Shown here one piece after another: positions 9,817 to 18,559 of a DNA stretch of 52,308 nt (position 1 is the first letter of the stretch; each line of letters starts with the position of its first letter). This stretch comes from Oscillospiraceae bacterium (GTDB lineage Bacteria > Bacillota > Clostridia > Oscillospirales > CAG-272), in NCBI GenBank assembly GCA_015064095.1, contig SVSW01000006.1, positions 1 to 52,308 on the forward strand, written 5' to 3'. A program made the position numbers and the translations under genes. The notes under the pieces are model-generated. The model had not been told where the DNA came from and did not search any database. It was given only the letters and a program-made list of their open reading frames with translations.

Positions 9817-10350
9817 ATGATACTTGAAAAAGGACGTCCCGACAGTAATGTCGGCAGAGAAGAAAAAGAAATAAGGGTCTACGACCTTCTTGATTCGCTC
9901 GGTGTAGAATACGAGCGCATAGATCACGAGGCGGCTATGACTATGGAGATCTGCGAGGAGATAGACAAAACGCTCGGAGCTTTGATCTGCAAAAACCTTT
10001 TCCTTTGCAACCGCCAGCAAACGGATTTTTATCTTTTGATGATGCCAGGAGATAAGCCCTTTAAAACAAAGGACCTTTCCTCGCAGATCGGAAGCTCGCG
10101 CCTTTCGTTCGCCACACCCGAGAATATGGAAAAATTCCTTAATATAACACCGGGGGCTGTGAGTGTGATGGGGCTTATGAACGATCACGGGCGAGATGTT
10201 CGTCTGATTATAGATGAGGACGTGCTCGCCGGTGAATATTTCGGCTGTCACCCATGCGTGAACACGTCGAGCCTGAAAATAAGCACCGCAGATCTTATCG
10301 AGAAATTTCTTCCTGCGGTAAAGCATGAATATTCAACTGTTAAGCTGTAA
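9817..10350 (+). CDS. YbaK/ProX-type aminoacyl-tRNA deacylase (prolyl-tRNA editing-like)
   Basis: 177 aa; LGVEYERIDHEAAMTMEICEEIDKTLGALICKNLFLCNRQQTDFYLLMMPGDKPFKTKDLSSQIGSSRLSFA. Confidence 0.85.
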   Translation: MILEKGRPDSNVGREEKEIRVYDLLDSLGVEYERIDHEAAMTMEICEEIDKTLGALICKNLFLCNRQQTDFYLLMMPGDKPFKTKDLSSQIGSSRLSFATPENMEKFLNITPGAVSVMGLMNDHGRDVRLIIDEDVLAGEYFGCHPCVNTSSLKISTADLIEKFLPAVKHEYSTVKL

Positions 10351-10378
10351 AAAAGCGGTGCTTTGCACCGCTTTTTTG
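10350..10378. terminator. Bidirectional rho-independent terminator
   Basis: AAAAAAGCGGTGCTTTGCACCGCTTTTTT. Confidence 0.88.
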
Positions 10379-10383
10379 TTATT

Positions 10384-10683
10384 TTACACCGTGTCCTCGA
10401 AATCGATCACGGTTCTTGTTTTTGTGTAGGGTCTTACATAGGTGTCCGCAACGCGAACATGATCGGGGTGAGAGGCATAGCCTTTCAGCGCATCGGCGCT
10501 TTCAAGCTCCGAGTAGAGCATTACATCAACGTTAGAGGAGGGCATTGGATCTATTTCGATCTTCATTTTAAGAAGCCCCGGCACAACGCCGACCAATCCT
10601 TCAAGCTGCCGTTTCATTTCTTCCTTCACGTTGGCGGTATTGAATTCTTCCTTCAAATTCCATAAAATAATGTGCTTTACCAT
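10384..10683 (-). CDS. Dabb (stress-responsive alpha/beta-barrel) domain protein
   Basis: MVKHIILWNLKEEFNTANVKEEMKRQLEGL...DVMLYSELESADALKGYASHPDHVRVADTYV. Confidence 0.85.
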   Translation of the reverse strand: MVKHIILWNLKEEFNTANVKEEMKRQLEGLVGVVPGLLKMKIEIDPMPSSNVDVMLYSELESADALKGYASHPDHVRVADTYVRPYTKTRTVIDFEDTV

Positions 10684-10720
10684 TTTGAAACTCCGATTTT
10701 TATTTTTGAGCCTATCCGGT

Positions 10721-11401
10721 TTATATTTCGTAAAACGGGTGGTTACGCGCGGCTTCACGCATGGATTTTATAACAGCGTTGGGCTTTTTTGCACCGAAGA
10801 TCGCAGTGCCCGCAACTATAACGTTCGCTCCGGCACTTGTGCAGTATCCCACGTTTTCGGGCTTGATGCCTCCGTCAACCTCAATTTGCAGATCAATTCC
10901 GCGCGCTTTTGCAAATCGGCGGATAGCACGTACCTTGTCAAGCGTGTCCGGAATGAGCTTTTGACCTCCGAAGCCGGGGTGGACCGTCATAACGAGCACC
11001 ATATCGATAAGTTCTTCTTCGATCAAAGGGAACAGCACGTCCGCAGGTGTGTCGGGTGAGATCGAAATACCTGCACGGATCTCGTGCTCGCGAAGATATT
11101 TTAAGAGCTTTGCGGGATCATCAACAGCCTCATAATGGAAAGTGATTATATCAGCTCCGGCTTTTATAAAATCGGGTATGTATTTTTCGGGATCGGTGAT
11201 CATAAGGTGAACATCGAAGATCAGCTTTGTTACCGGTCGCAAGGACGCCACAAGATCAGCCCCAAAGCTGATATTCGGCACAAAATGTCCGTCCATAATA
11301 TCAAGATGCAAATAATTTGCTCCTGCTTCCTCGATCCTTTTGACATCGGATTCGAGATTTTTGTAATCAGCCGCCAAAAGAGACGGTGAAATATAAATCA
11401 T
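10721..11401 (-). CDS. rpe: Ribulose-phosphate 3-epimerase
   Basis: MIYISPSLLAADYKNLESDVKRIEEAGANYLHLDIMDGHFVPNISFG; VHPGFGGQKLIPDTLDK. Confidence 0.96.
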   Translation of the reverse strand: MIYISPSLLAADYKNLESDVKRIEEAGANYLHLDIMDGHFVPNISFGADLVASLRPVTKLIFDVHLMITDPEKYIPDFIKAGADIITFHYEAVDDPAKLLKYLREHEIRAGISISPDTPADVLFPLIEEELIDMVLVMTVHPGFGGQKLIPDTLDKVRAIRRFAKARGIDLQIEVDGGIKPENVGYCTSAGANVIVAGTAIFGAKKPNAVIKSMREAARNHPFYEI

Positions 11402-11498
11402 AAGTCCAACCCCTTTCAAGTGGATTTTCGACAATTTTCAGCATATGCTTTTAATGTGGTCGCGTGAGCTGTGCGGCGCCGAAGACGCCGAAATCAAA

Positions 11499-11558
11499 AG
11501 GACGTATATTTTGTCCTGCGCCGCGCGCCGCGCTTTGCTCCGCCGCTTGCGGCGGAGC
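11499..11558. repeat. GC-rich palindromic segment (two hairpins) between ispF and rpe
   Basis: GCTCCGCCG-CTTG-CGGCGGAGC (11537-11558), AGGAC...GTCCT (11499-11517), with GCGCCGCGCGCCGCGC between them. Confidence 0.6.
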
Positions 11559-11561
11559 TTT

Positions 11562-12047
11562 TTATTTTGTGATTATACAGACCGCATGGGCGGCGATACC
11601 CTCACCGCTGCCGGTGAAGCCGAGCTTTTCCTCGGTCGTTGCTTTAACGCTGACGCGGTCGGCATCGACTCGCAGAGCGAGTGCGAGCTTTTTTCTCATA
11701 AGCTCAATGTGAGGTGCGAGCTTCGGCGCTTGTGCCAGGACCGTTGCGTCAACATTTGAAACAGCATATCCTTTCGCCGCGATCAGGGCAACAACTTGAT
11801 TTAAAAGGACCAAGCTGTCGGCATTTTTATAATGTGCGTCTGTGTCCGGAAAATGCTTTCCGATGTCGCCGAGTGCGGCTGCACCAAGCAGGGCATCGGC
11901 GATTGCATGAGCGAGCACGTCAGCGTCGGAATGTCCGTCAAGCCCCTTTTCATATTCGATCTTAACGCCGCCGAGTATCAGTGCCCGTCCTTCTTTTAAG
12001 CGGTGCACGTCATATCCGTGACCTATTCTTATATCCGAAAAGTTCAT
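11562..12047 (-). CDS. ispF: 2-C-methyl-D-erythritol 2,4-cyclodiphosphate synthase
   Basis: [64 protein letters not shown]. Confidence 0.97.
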   Translation of the reverse strand: MNFSDIRIGHGYDVHRLKEGRALILGGVKIEYEKGLDGHSDADVLAHAIADALLGAAALGDIGKHFPDTDAHYKNADSLVLLNQVVALIAAKGYAVSNVDATVLAQAPKLAPHIELMRKKLALALRVDADRVSVKATTEEKLGFTGSGEGIAAHAVCIITK

Positions 12048-12048
12048 A

Positions 12049-12810
12049 TCAGCTTTTATTTCGCGAAGCGATGATCGCCTCTGCAAGTATAATATCGTCG
12101 GGCGTGGTTATCTTCATATTGTATTTTCCGCAATCAACAAGCTTGATCGTATTGAATTTTATACGCTCTGCAAGCATACAGTCATCTGTTGCTTTAAATT
12201 TTGCTTCGTTTGCGGTGTATGAGGCGGCGCGGTAAAGGTTGGCGTTGAAGATCTGCGGAGTTTGAGCCAGCCAGACCTTATCGCGGTCGACCGAATCGGC
12301 AATAAAGCCGTTTTCCGATAGCTTGACCGTATCGGTAGACTTCGTTCCGGCAGAAGCTGCGCCGCAGCGGTATGCCTCGCGCGCAATGTTTATAATTTGC
12401 TCGGGAGTTATCAAGCAACGGGCACCGTCATGAACAGCAATGAATTCCGCTTTGTCATCAACGGCTAAAAGTCCGTTCCATGCCGAGTCTTGCCGTGTGT
12501 CGCCGCCGATAATTATATCCTTTGTTTTTTTGAATCCATACTTTTTGCAGAGCTCACCGAGCTTTGCCTTTGATTCCTTTTTGGTTACAATAACGATCTC
12601 TCCGATCGCATCGCAGTCCTCAAAGGCTTTTATGGTGCGTGCGATAACGGGCATTCCGCCAAGCTCTAAAAACTGTTTATCGATTTCGCCCATACGGCAA
12701 GAGCTGCCTGCCGCAAGGATTATGGCAGAGGTCCTCTTGAATTTTTCCTTGCCCGAAACGGCGCGCAGGGCGTTTTTTGCTCCGTGGGCTATATTAGCGA
12801 GCTTTGACAT
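12049..12810 (-). CDS. ispD: 2-C-methyl-D-erythritol 4-phosphate cytidylyltransferase
   Basis: [54 protein letters not shown] at 12810. Confidence 0.95.
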   Translation of the reverse strand: MSKLANIAHGAKNALRAVSGKEKFKRTSAIILAAGSSCRMGEIDKQFLELGGMPVIARTIKAFEDCDAIGEIVIVTKKESKAKLGELCKKYGFKKTKDIIIGGDTRQDSAWNGLLAVDDKAEFIAVHDGARCLITPEQIINIAREAYRCGAASAGTKSTDTVKLSENGFIADSVDRDKVWLAQTPQIFNANLYRAASYTANEAKFKATDDCMLAERIKFNTIKLVDCGKYNMKITTPDDIILAEAIIASRNKS

Positions 12811-12811
12811 A

Positions 12812-13258
12812 TCAGTTACCGAGCGCATCGATCTTTTCGACGCGTCGGGCGTGTCTTCCGCCCTCATAATCTGTGGAAATAAAGAGATCGCAAATGTCGT
12901 ATGCAAGTCCTTCGCCGATGACGCGGGAGCCGAAGCAGAGAACGTTTGCGTCATTATGCAGGCGCGTGAGGCGTGCAGAGAAGGTATCGGAGCAGCAGGC
13001 AGCGCGAATTCCTTTATGCTTATTTGCCGCCATCGACATTCCGATCCCCGTGCCGCATATGAGAATACCGTGCTCGTATTCGCCCGTTATTATCTTTTTG
13101 CAAAGCGCGTCGGCAAAATCGGGGTAGTCACAGCTGTCGGCAGAGTATGTGCCAACGTCTTCGATTTCTATGTTTTGAGCCTTGAGATGCTCAATTACTT
13201 TAAGCTTCAGATCGTAGCCTGCATGGTCGCAGCCGATGACGAGTTTAGTGAGTTTCAT
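12812..13258 (-). CDS. rpiB: Ribose 5-phosphate isomerase B
   Basis: LVIGCDHAGYDLKLKVIEHL; GILICGTGIGMSMAANKHKGIRAACC; LHNDANVLCFGSRVIG. Confidence 0.96.
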   Translation of the reverse strand: MKLTKLVIGCDHAGYDLKLKVIEHLKAQNIEIEDVGTYSADSCDYPDFADALCKKIITGEYEHGILICGTGIGMSMAANKHKGIRAACCSDTFSARLTRLHNDANVLCFGSRVIGEGLAYDICDLFISTDYEGGRHARRVEKIDALGN

Positions 13259-13964
13259 TTTGAAGTATCCTTTCATTCGACTCGATCGAGCCTGAGATTT
13301 TTTCAAGTCTTACGCGCTCTGCTTGGGGCAAGCGCAGATAAACGGGAGCCAGCTCGGTGTCGCCGGTGCGCACTCCGAGCGCAAATTTTTTAAGCGCGCA
13401 CTGCGCCACGGAATAGCCCGATTGATGTAAAAGACGTTCGGGTGCCGCTATGGCATGAACTCCGCCGTCGAGCGCGACGCGCGTTCCGTCACCGCAAAGA
13501 TAGACCCGATCGTAATTTTCAAGCTCGCGTGCAAGATCAGAAGCCGCGATCGCCCGATCCTCTGTCAGGCGGTTTAGATCTTTATCGAAAACAGCATTGT
13601 AGACTTGTCCTCGACGCGCGTTCATGACGGGGCAAATAATTCCGTCAAAGCCGCAGAGATTATACGCGAGCGCTTCAAGCGTTGAAACGCCGATACACGG
13701 TTTGCCGGTCGAAAAAGCGAGCCCTTTTATCGTCGCAGCACCGATCCTTATACCCGTAAACGAGCCGGGACCCTCGGAGCAGGCGAAAATATCTATGTCG
13801 TCCGTGGTGTAACCCGAGAGCTTCAATATGTGCTCGATCATCGGGAGCAGCGTTTCGCTGTGCGTGTTGCCGAGATTGACCGTATATTCCGAAAGCAGCC
13901 GTTCACCGTCGCAAAGTGCGACAGAACCGGCGACAGCACTGCTGTCAATAGATAAAATCAGCAT
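13245..13964 (-). CDS. tsaB: tRNA t6A biosynthesis protein TsaB (YeaZ)
   Basis: MLILSIDSSAVAGSVALCDGERLLSEYTVNLGNTHSETLLPMIEHIL; ACSEGPGSFTGIRIGAATIKGLAF. Confidence 0.95.
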   Translation of the reverse strand: MLILSIDSSAVAGSVALCDGERLLSEYTVNLGNTHSETLLPMIEHILKLSGYTTDDIDIFACSEGPGSFTGIRIGAATIKGLAFSTGKPCIGVSTLEALAYNLCGFDGIICPVMNARRGQVYNAVFDKDLNRLTEDRAIAASDLARELENYDRVYLCGDGTRVALDGGVHAIAAPERLLHQSGYSVAQCALKKFALGVRTGDTELAPVYLRLPQAERVRLEKISGSIESNERILQNETH

Positions 13965-14409
13965 TTGTTTTCTCCGTTACGGTGATTTTTCGTTTATCCT
14001 CGCCGAGTTTTTCGATATTAACGGCGATATATTTTTCGGGCAGGGCATAAGGAATGTTGAGAGCCCACTCGCAAAGTATCACACCGCCGCGAGAGGGGTA
14101 GTCGTAAAAGCCCGTTGAATAAAGATCCTCCTCGTCCTGAATTCGGTAAACATCGAAGTGAAAAACTTTCGGATCTCCGCGATATTCATTGACGAGCGCA
14201 TATGTAGGTGATCGCACCTCCGCCGAGGGGCAGGTAACAGAGCAAAAGCCGCGCGTGAACGCGGTCTTGCCTGCACCGAGATCGCCGTCAAGCGCGATAA
14301 AACGCGGCAACGTCGGGTCTTCGATTATTTTATTGGCAAGAGATGCACCGCAGTCTTCGGTGGCTTCGGGTGTATCCGTAAATATTTCAAAGTAAAGCTT
14401 GTCCGACAT
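13945..14409 (-). CDS. tsaE: tRNA t6A biosynthesis ATPase TsaE (YjeE)
   Basis: FIALDGDLGAGKTAFTRGFC; RSPTYALVNEY; HFDVYRI. Overlaps tsaB. Confidence 0.95.
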   Translation of the reverse strand: MSDKLYFEIFTDTPEATEDCGASLANKIIEDPTLPRFIALDGDLGAGKTAFTRGFCSVTCPSAEVRSPTYALVNEYRGDPKVFHFDVYRIQDEEDLYSTGFYDYPSRGGVILCEWALNIPYALPEKYIAVNIEKLGEDKRKITVTEKTNADFIY

Positions 14410-14475
14410 TTTTGTTTCTTTCCTGATGATATGTACAATCAGTATAACACATTTTACGTCAGTTGTAAAGGATTT

Positions 14476-14994
14476 TTATTCAACAGTAGATCTCGAAAAT
14501 TCTCCGCCATCGTATATCATGTATGAATGACCGCTGTTTTCTTTCGGAATTGAGATCGAGCCGGGATTAAGTATCAGGCAGCCGTTTTCCGTGAGCCTTT
14601 CGCTCGGAACGTGGGTATGGCCGTAAAGCAGAACATCACCCTCACCGAGCATTGCGGCGGTGGCGTCAAGGTCCTTATGTCCGTGTATCAGAAATATTCT
14701 GTGCTTGCCGTCGGCTATGAGTGCGCGCTCCGAAAGAATGGGGAAGGAGAGCACCATCTGATCAACCTCCGTGTCGCAGTTGCCGCGCACGGCAACGATC
14801 TCCTTTGCAATGGAGTTAAGCATTGCGATGACCTCTTTGGGCGCATATTCGCGAGGCAGATCGTTGCGCGGCCCGTGATACAGTATATCGCCGAGCAAAA
14901 CGAGGCGCTCTGCGCCCGATTCCTTGTATTTTTCAAGCATACGGCGGCAAAAATACGCCGAGCCGTGAATATCCGATGCGATAAAAAGCTTCAT
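14476..14994 (-). CDS. YfcE/MJ0936-family metallophosphoesterase
   Basis: MKLFIASDIHGSAYFCRRMLEKY; LLGDILYHGPRN; AVRGNCDTEVDQ; HGHKDLDATAAMLGEGDVLLYGHTHVPS; LNPGSIS. Confidence 0.93.
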   Translation of the reverse strand: MKLFIASDIHGSAYFCRRMLEKYKESGAERLVLLGDILYHGPRNDLPREYAPKEVIAMLNSIAKEIVAVRGNCDTEVDQMVLSFPILSERALIADGKHRIFLIHGHKDLDATAAMLGEGDVLLYGHTHVPSERLTENGCLILNPGSISIPKENSGHSYMIYDGGEFSRSTVE

Positions 14995-15500
14995 TTTATA
15001 CTCCTTTTTATTTCTTTATAATTCGGCATTACGGAGGCAACGAATTCGTAAAATTCGCGCCCGTGATTTTTGTATTTTATGTGCGCAAGCTCATGAACGA
15101 CAACGTAATCGGAGAACTCGCGCGGATATTGCATGATCCTCCATGAAAACGAAAGCCGATTTTTTGCGCTGCAACTTCCGTGGCGCGTTTTTGCGCCCGT
15201 GACAGTGATGCCCGTCGGAGAAACGCCCATTATTTTCGAAAAGTATTCTACCCGTGCTGGTAAATATTCCTTTGCCTCGGCGATATATCTTTTTCGGTCC
15301 TCATCGGTGGGCTCGGGATATTTCTCGGCTCGGGAGATCACCGCGGAAAGATGCTTATCTATCCATTTTTTATTATCGGACACAAATTTTTCTATATTTG
15401 CCGAGGAAACTCTTTTGGGAGCACGAACGATAAGCTCACCTTCGCGAGTTATCTGCAATGCAAGTGTTTTTCGGTCAGATCTTATTATTTTGTATTGCAT
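14991..15500 (-). CDS. YgjP-like M48-type metallopeptidase (DUF45)
   Basis: TRHGSCSAKNRLSFSWRIMQYPREFSDYVVVHELAHIKYKNHGREFYEFV (HELAH zinc motif). Confidence 0.92.
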   Translation of the reverse strand: MQYKIIRSDRKTLALQITREGELIVRAPKRVSSANIEKFVSDNKKWIDKHLSAVISRAEKYPEPTDEDRKRYIAEAKEYLPARVEYFSKIMGVSPTGITVTGAKTRHGSCSAKNRLSFSWRIMQYPREFSDYVVVHELAHIKYKNHGREFYEFVASVMPNYKEIKRSIK

Positions 15501-16720
15501 TAAAAATCCTTCCAAACGGGCAAAAAATTGTCAAGTTCTTCCTCCGTTTTTTTATTCTTCTCGCCGCTGACGGGGTCAAAGAAATATTGATAGCAAAACA
15601 CAAATATACCGTCGGGCTCGCCGTTTTGTTTTAAAAAATCAAGGCAATCGGCAAGAACGCGGCGGGAATCAAGCCATTCGTTTTTGCCCGTGCCTGCATA
15701 CTTATCACCAATACCCATTGACGCATTTTCGGCTTTGCCAAAGGTCATACCGACGAAAAGCTTGACGTTTTCCGAACGCGGAATTGATTGCCATCGAAGA
15801 TATACCTCGTCAAATGCGTGAGTTTCGTGTTCCAGTCCGAAATAGATCTGTGGGCAGAGGTAATCAACGTAACCGCCCAGGCACCATTCTTCAACATCGG
15901 CATAATCTGTATTAAAAAGTGTTTCGAGATTTCCGCCGGGGCTGATGCCGAAAACCAGATCGGGAGAGTAAGATTTGAGCGAAAGGTTGATGCTTTGCAC
16001 GAGCTTTGTGATGTTTTCGCGCCGAAAATCGGCGAGCGAAAGCGCTCCGCCGTATATTGAATACGAGGCATTATCAAAATTTTCACCGATGCCGTGCGGA
16101 TAAAAATAATCGTCCATGTGCACGCCGTCAATGTCATATTTTTTTGCCACCTCAAGCGCGCCCTTGGCAATAAGCTCTCGTACCTCAGGGTAGGCAGGAT
16201 CAAGATATAGGCGACCTTCGTGTTCCGCGATATATTTGTTTTCAGCATACCAACGCCGCAAAATATTATCGGGATCGATCTTAACGATCTCATTTGGCTT
16301 CATAAGGCGCAATGGATTTATCCATGCGTGAACGGAAAGACCGCGCTCGCGTGCAAGCTCGACCGCCGCGGCAAACGGATCGTATGAAAACTCATCTCCG
16401 TATTCGCCCACGGCATATGCAGACGGGGCAAAGATCTCAGACGGATAAAGGCTGTCGCCGTTTGGGCGGACCTGCAATATCACGGTGTCAAATCCAAGGG
16501 ACACGCAGTTGTCGAAAATTATGCCGAGCATTTGTCGCATCTCGGCTTCCTGCCTTGAAAGCAGCACGCTTTGAATGTCGTATTGAGAGATCCAAATGGC
16601 TTTCATTGTTTTTTCAGCGTCTGACGGTTCTGCGGGCTTGTCCGAAAACCGCGCGGCGACAAACGCAACTCCCGAAAACAAAAACAGCAGCGCAAAAAGA
16701 GAACAAAAAATTTTTTTCAA
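15500..16720 (-). CDS. GHL10 (glycosyl hydrolase-like 10) family secreted protein
   Basis: Signal/TM N-terminus; KAIWISQYDIQSVL, DTVILQVRPNGDSLYPSEIFAPSAYAVG, LSVHAWINPLRLM, DGVHMDDYFYP. Confidence 0.87.
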   Translation of the reverse strand: MKKIFCSLFALLFLFSGVAFVAARFSDKPAEPSDAEKTMKAIWISQYDIQSVLLSRQEAEMRQMLGIIFDNCVSLGFDTVILQVRPNGDSLYPSEIFAPSAYAVGEYGDEFSYDPFAAAVELARERGLSVHAWINPLRLMKPNEIVKIDPDNILRRWYAENKYIAEHEGRLYLDPAYPEVRELIAKGALEVAKKYDIDGVHMDDYFYPHGIGENFDNASYSIYGGALSLADFRRENITKLVQSINLSLKSYSPDLVFGISPGGNLETLFNTDYADVEEWCLGGYVDYLCPQIYFGLEHETHAFDEVYLRWQSIPRSENVKLFVGMTFGKAENASMGIGDKYAGTGKNEWLDSRRVLADCLDFLKQNGEPDGIFVFCYQYFFDPVSGEKNKKTEEELDNFLPVWKDF

Positions 16721-16844
16721 AGCATCTCCTTTATTTTACCATAAAATCAAACATTCTTCAACAAATATTGTAAGATAATATTGTATTTTTTAAAAAAAGA
16801 TGATATAATTAGTCCGATAAATTTCGTTTCGGGGAGGTTTCGGC

Positions 16845-17621
16845 GTGAAAACGGACTTTGACAAAAAAGTGAATACCGACCCTGTAGATGAGGTTGACCG
16901 CGCAAAAAAGGCGAGGGCAATAAAGCTTATATCAATTATCCTTGCAGCTTTGGTCGTTTTATCCGTAGTCGGATATTTTGCGATCAACGCCGTTATCGGC
17001 GGGGGGAACGGGCTTGCGAGCCTTTCTGAGGTTGCAAAGAAAAACCCGTTTATTACGGCGCTCGTGCTTATCTGTATTAATTTTATGCAGGTGGTCATAG
17101 CTTTTATACCCGGAGAGATCGTCGAACAGGCTTGCGGTGTGCTCGGCCCGTATATGGGAACCTTTGTATGCCTTATCAGCACCGTTGCCGGCAGCTGCTT
17201 CGTGCTTCTCCTTGTCAGAAAATTCGGAAGAAATCTTGTTTATGCAATATATCCAAAGGAAAAAATAGATTCCATTTCCTTTTTGCACGACCATAAAAAG
17301 CGCAATTTTCTAACTTTCGCCCTGTTCTTTATTCCCGGAACGCCGAAAGACGTTTTGACATATGCGATAGGGCTTACCGACATGAGCATTCCGCTTTATA
17401 TTGTCTTGACGACGCTTGCAAGGCTCCCGTCGATTGTTATGTCGACCGTGTCGGGAGATTGGATCAGCGAAAGTATAGAGGGCGGCGGAGAAGGGATAGC
17501 AAAGATCATAATTTTGAATGCCGTATCGCTTGTGCTTTGCGGGGTCGGTTATCTTGTTTATATACTTGTAAGCCGACATCATCATAAGAAATATATTGCG
17601 GCGGAAAGCGACAAGGAATAA
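16845..17621 (+). CDS. TVP38/TMEM64 (VTT/DedA-like) family membrane protein
   Basis: GTG start after GGGGAGG; VVIAFIPGEIVEQACGVLGPYMGTFVCLIST, FFIPGTPKDVLTYAIGLTDMSIPLYIVLTTLARLPSIVMSTVSGDWI. Confidence 0.85.
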   Translation: MKTDFDKKVNTDPVDEVDRAKKARAIKLISIILAALVVLSVVGYFAINAVIGGGNGLASLSEVAKKNPFITALVLICINFMQVVIAFIPGEIVEQACGVLGPYMGTFVCLISTVAGSCFVLLLVRKFGRNLVYAIYPKEKIDSISFLHDHKKRNFLTFALFFIPGTPKDVLTYAIGLTDMSIPLYIVLTTLARLPSIVMSTVSGDWISESIEGGGEGIAKIIILNAVSLVLCGVGYLVYILVSRHHHKKYIAAESDKE

Positions 17622-17650
17622 AAATAATTTTAATTTTTCGCAAAAAGCTA

Positions 17651-17679
17651 TTGACAAAGCGGTGGCGGTCTGCTATAAT
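17651..17679 (+). promoter_or_regulatory. Consensus SigA promoter for tRNA-Thr
   Basis: TTGACA-N17-TATAAT. Confidence 0.85.
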
Positions 17680-17697
17680 AGTAAAGCTGTCGCGAAT

Positions 17698-17773
17698 GCT
17701 GCTGTGGCTCAGTTGGTAGAGCACATGCTTGGTAAGCATGAGGTCGCCGGTCCGACTCCGGCCAGCAGCTCCA
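17698..17773 (+). tRNA. tRNA-Thr (anticodon GGT), CCA encoded
   Basis: GCTGCTG...CAGCAGCTCCA acceptor; anticodon arm CATGC-TTGGTAA-GCATG; T-loop TCCGACTCC. Confidence 0.95.
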
Positions 17774-17803
17774 AAAAAAGCACCCAATAGGGTGCTTTTT
17801 TTG
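17774..17803 (+). terminator. Rho-independent terminator after tRNA-Thr
   Basis: AAAAAAAGCACCC-AATA-GGGTGCTTTTTTTG. Confidence 0.9.
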
Positions 17804-17821
17804 TTGCCGGCGGGGCTGACC

Positions 17822-18505
17822 TCACTCTTTCATTCTTGCCCTCAATTTCGCAAGCGCCGTATTTTCTATTCTCGAAACATATGAGCGGGATATGCCGAGC
17901 TTTTCGGATACCTCTTTTTGAGTCATTGCCTTTCTGCCGTCAAGACCGAAGCGCAAGACGATTATGGTTCTTTCGCGGTCGGAAAGTGCGGTGCGGACAA
18001 GCGCGAGGGCTTTTTTCGTTTGCATAAATCGGTCGATGTCCTCATCGGTCGTGTCGTTGACACTTATAACATCAATGTAAGTCAAGGGATTGCCCTCACG
18101 GTCAACATCTATCGTTTCGTTAATAGAGACCTCGTTTGCAAGCTTTTTTTGAGATCTGAAATACATCAGTATTTCATTTTGAATACACCGCGAAGCGTAC
18201 GTTGCAAAGCGCGCGCCGTTTTGCGGATTAAAAGAGTCCACCGCTTTGACAAGACCTATTGTGCCCACGGAAACGAGATCGTCCTGATTTTTTGCCGTTG
18301 AATAGTATTTTCGAACGATGTGCGATACAAGCCGCAAATTGTGAACGATCAGCTCGCCGCGCGCCTTGTCGTCGCCTTTTTTCATTGCCTCAAAGCATTC
18401 GTGCTCACGCGCCGCCTCAAGTGGCGGCGGAAAATTTTGCGGTGTGCCGATGCCGAGGATCAGATGCAAAATATCGGTAAATACCGAAAAAATATAAGAA
18501 AACAT
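17822..18505 (-). CDS. sigK: RNA polymerase sporulation sigma factor SigK (uninterrupted; pro-sequence present)
   Basis: Hydrophobic N-terminus MFSYIFSVFTDILHLILGIG, NFPPPLEAAREHECFEAMKKGDDKARGELIVHNLRLVSHIVRKYYSTAKNQDDLVSVGTIGLVKAVDSF; C-terminal region 4 HTH. Confidence 0.92.
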   Translation of the reverse strand: MFSYIFSVFTDILHLILGIGTPQNFPPPLEAAREHECFEAMKKGDDKARGELIVHNLRLVSHIVRKYYSTAKNQDDLVSVGTIGLVKAVDSFNPQNGARFATYASRCIQNEILMYFRSQKKLANEVSINETIDVDREGNPLTYIDVISVNDTTDEDIDRFMQTKKALALVRTALSDRERTIIVLRFGLDGRKAMTQKEVSEKLGISRSYVSRIENTALAKLRARMKE

Positions 18506-18549
18506 AAGCTACCTCCGAGAAAGTCTATGCTCGGAGGTAGCTTGGTTAT
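18503..18549 (-). promoter_or_regulatory. Perfect 14-bp stem-loop occluding the sigK RBS (putative translational control element)
   Basis: Minus strand 5'-AAGCTACCTCCGAG-CATAGACTTT-CTCGGAGGTAGCTT-ATG; GGAGG lies inside the 3' arm and is fully paired. Confidence 0.75.
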
Positions 18550-18559
18550 GTGAAACAGA

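Noticed and set aside
12440-13393. 317-aa + strand ORF over ispD/rpiB/tsaB
   Set aside because: Spans three conserved minus-strand genes antisense; no family signature.
17822-18505. skin-like element interrupting sigK
   Set aside because: The reading frame is continuous from pro-sequence to region 4; no recombinase or split.
18503-18549. Rho-independent terminator upstream of sigK
   Set aside because: No immediate U-tract on either strand and the stem directly abuts the ATG; RBS occlusion explains the geometry better. Partial attenuation cannot be excluded.
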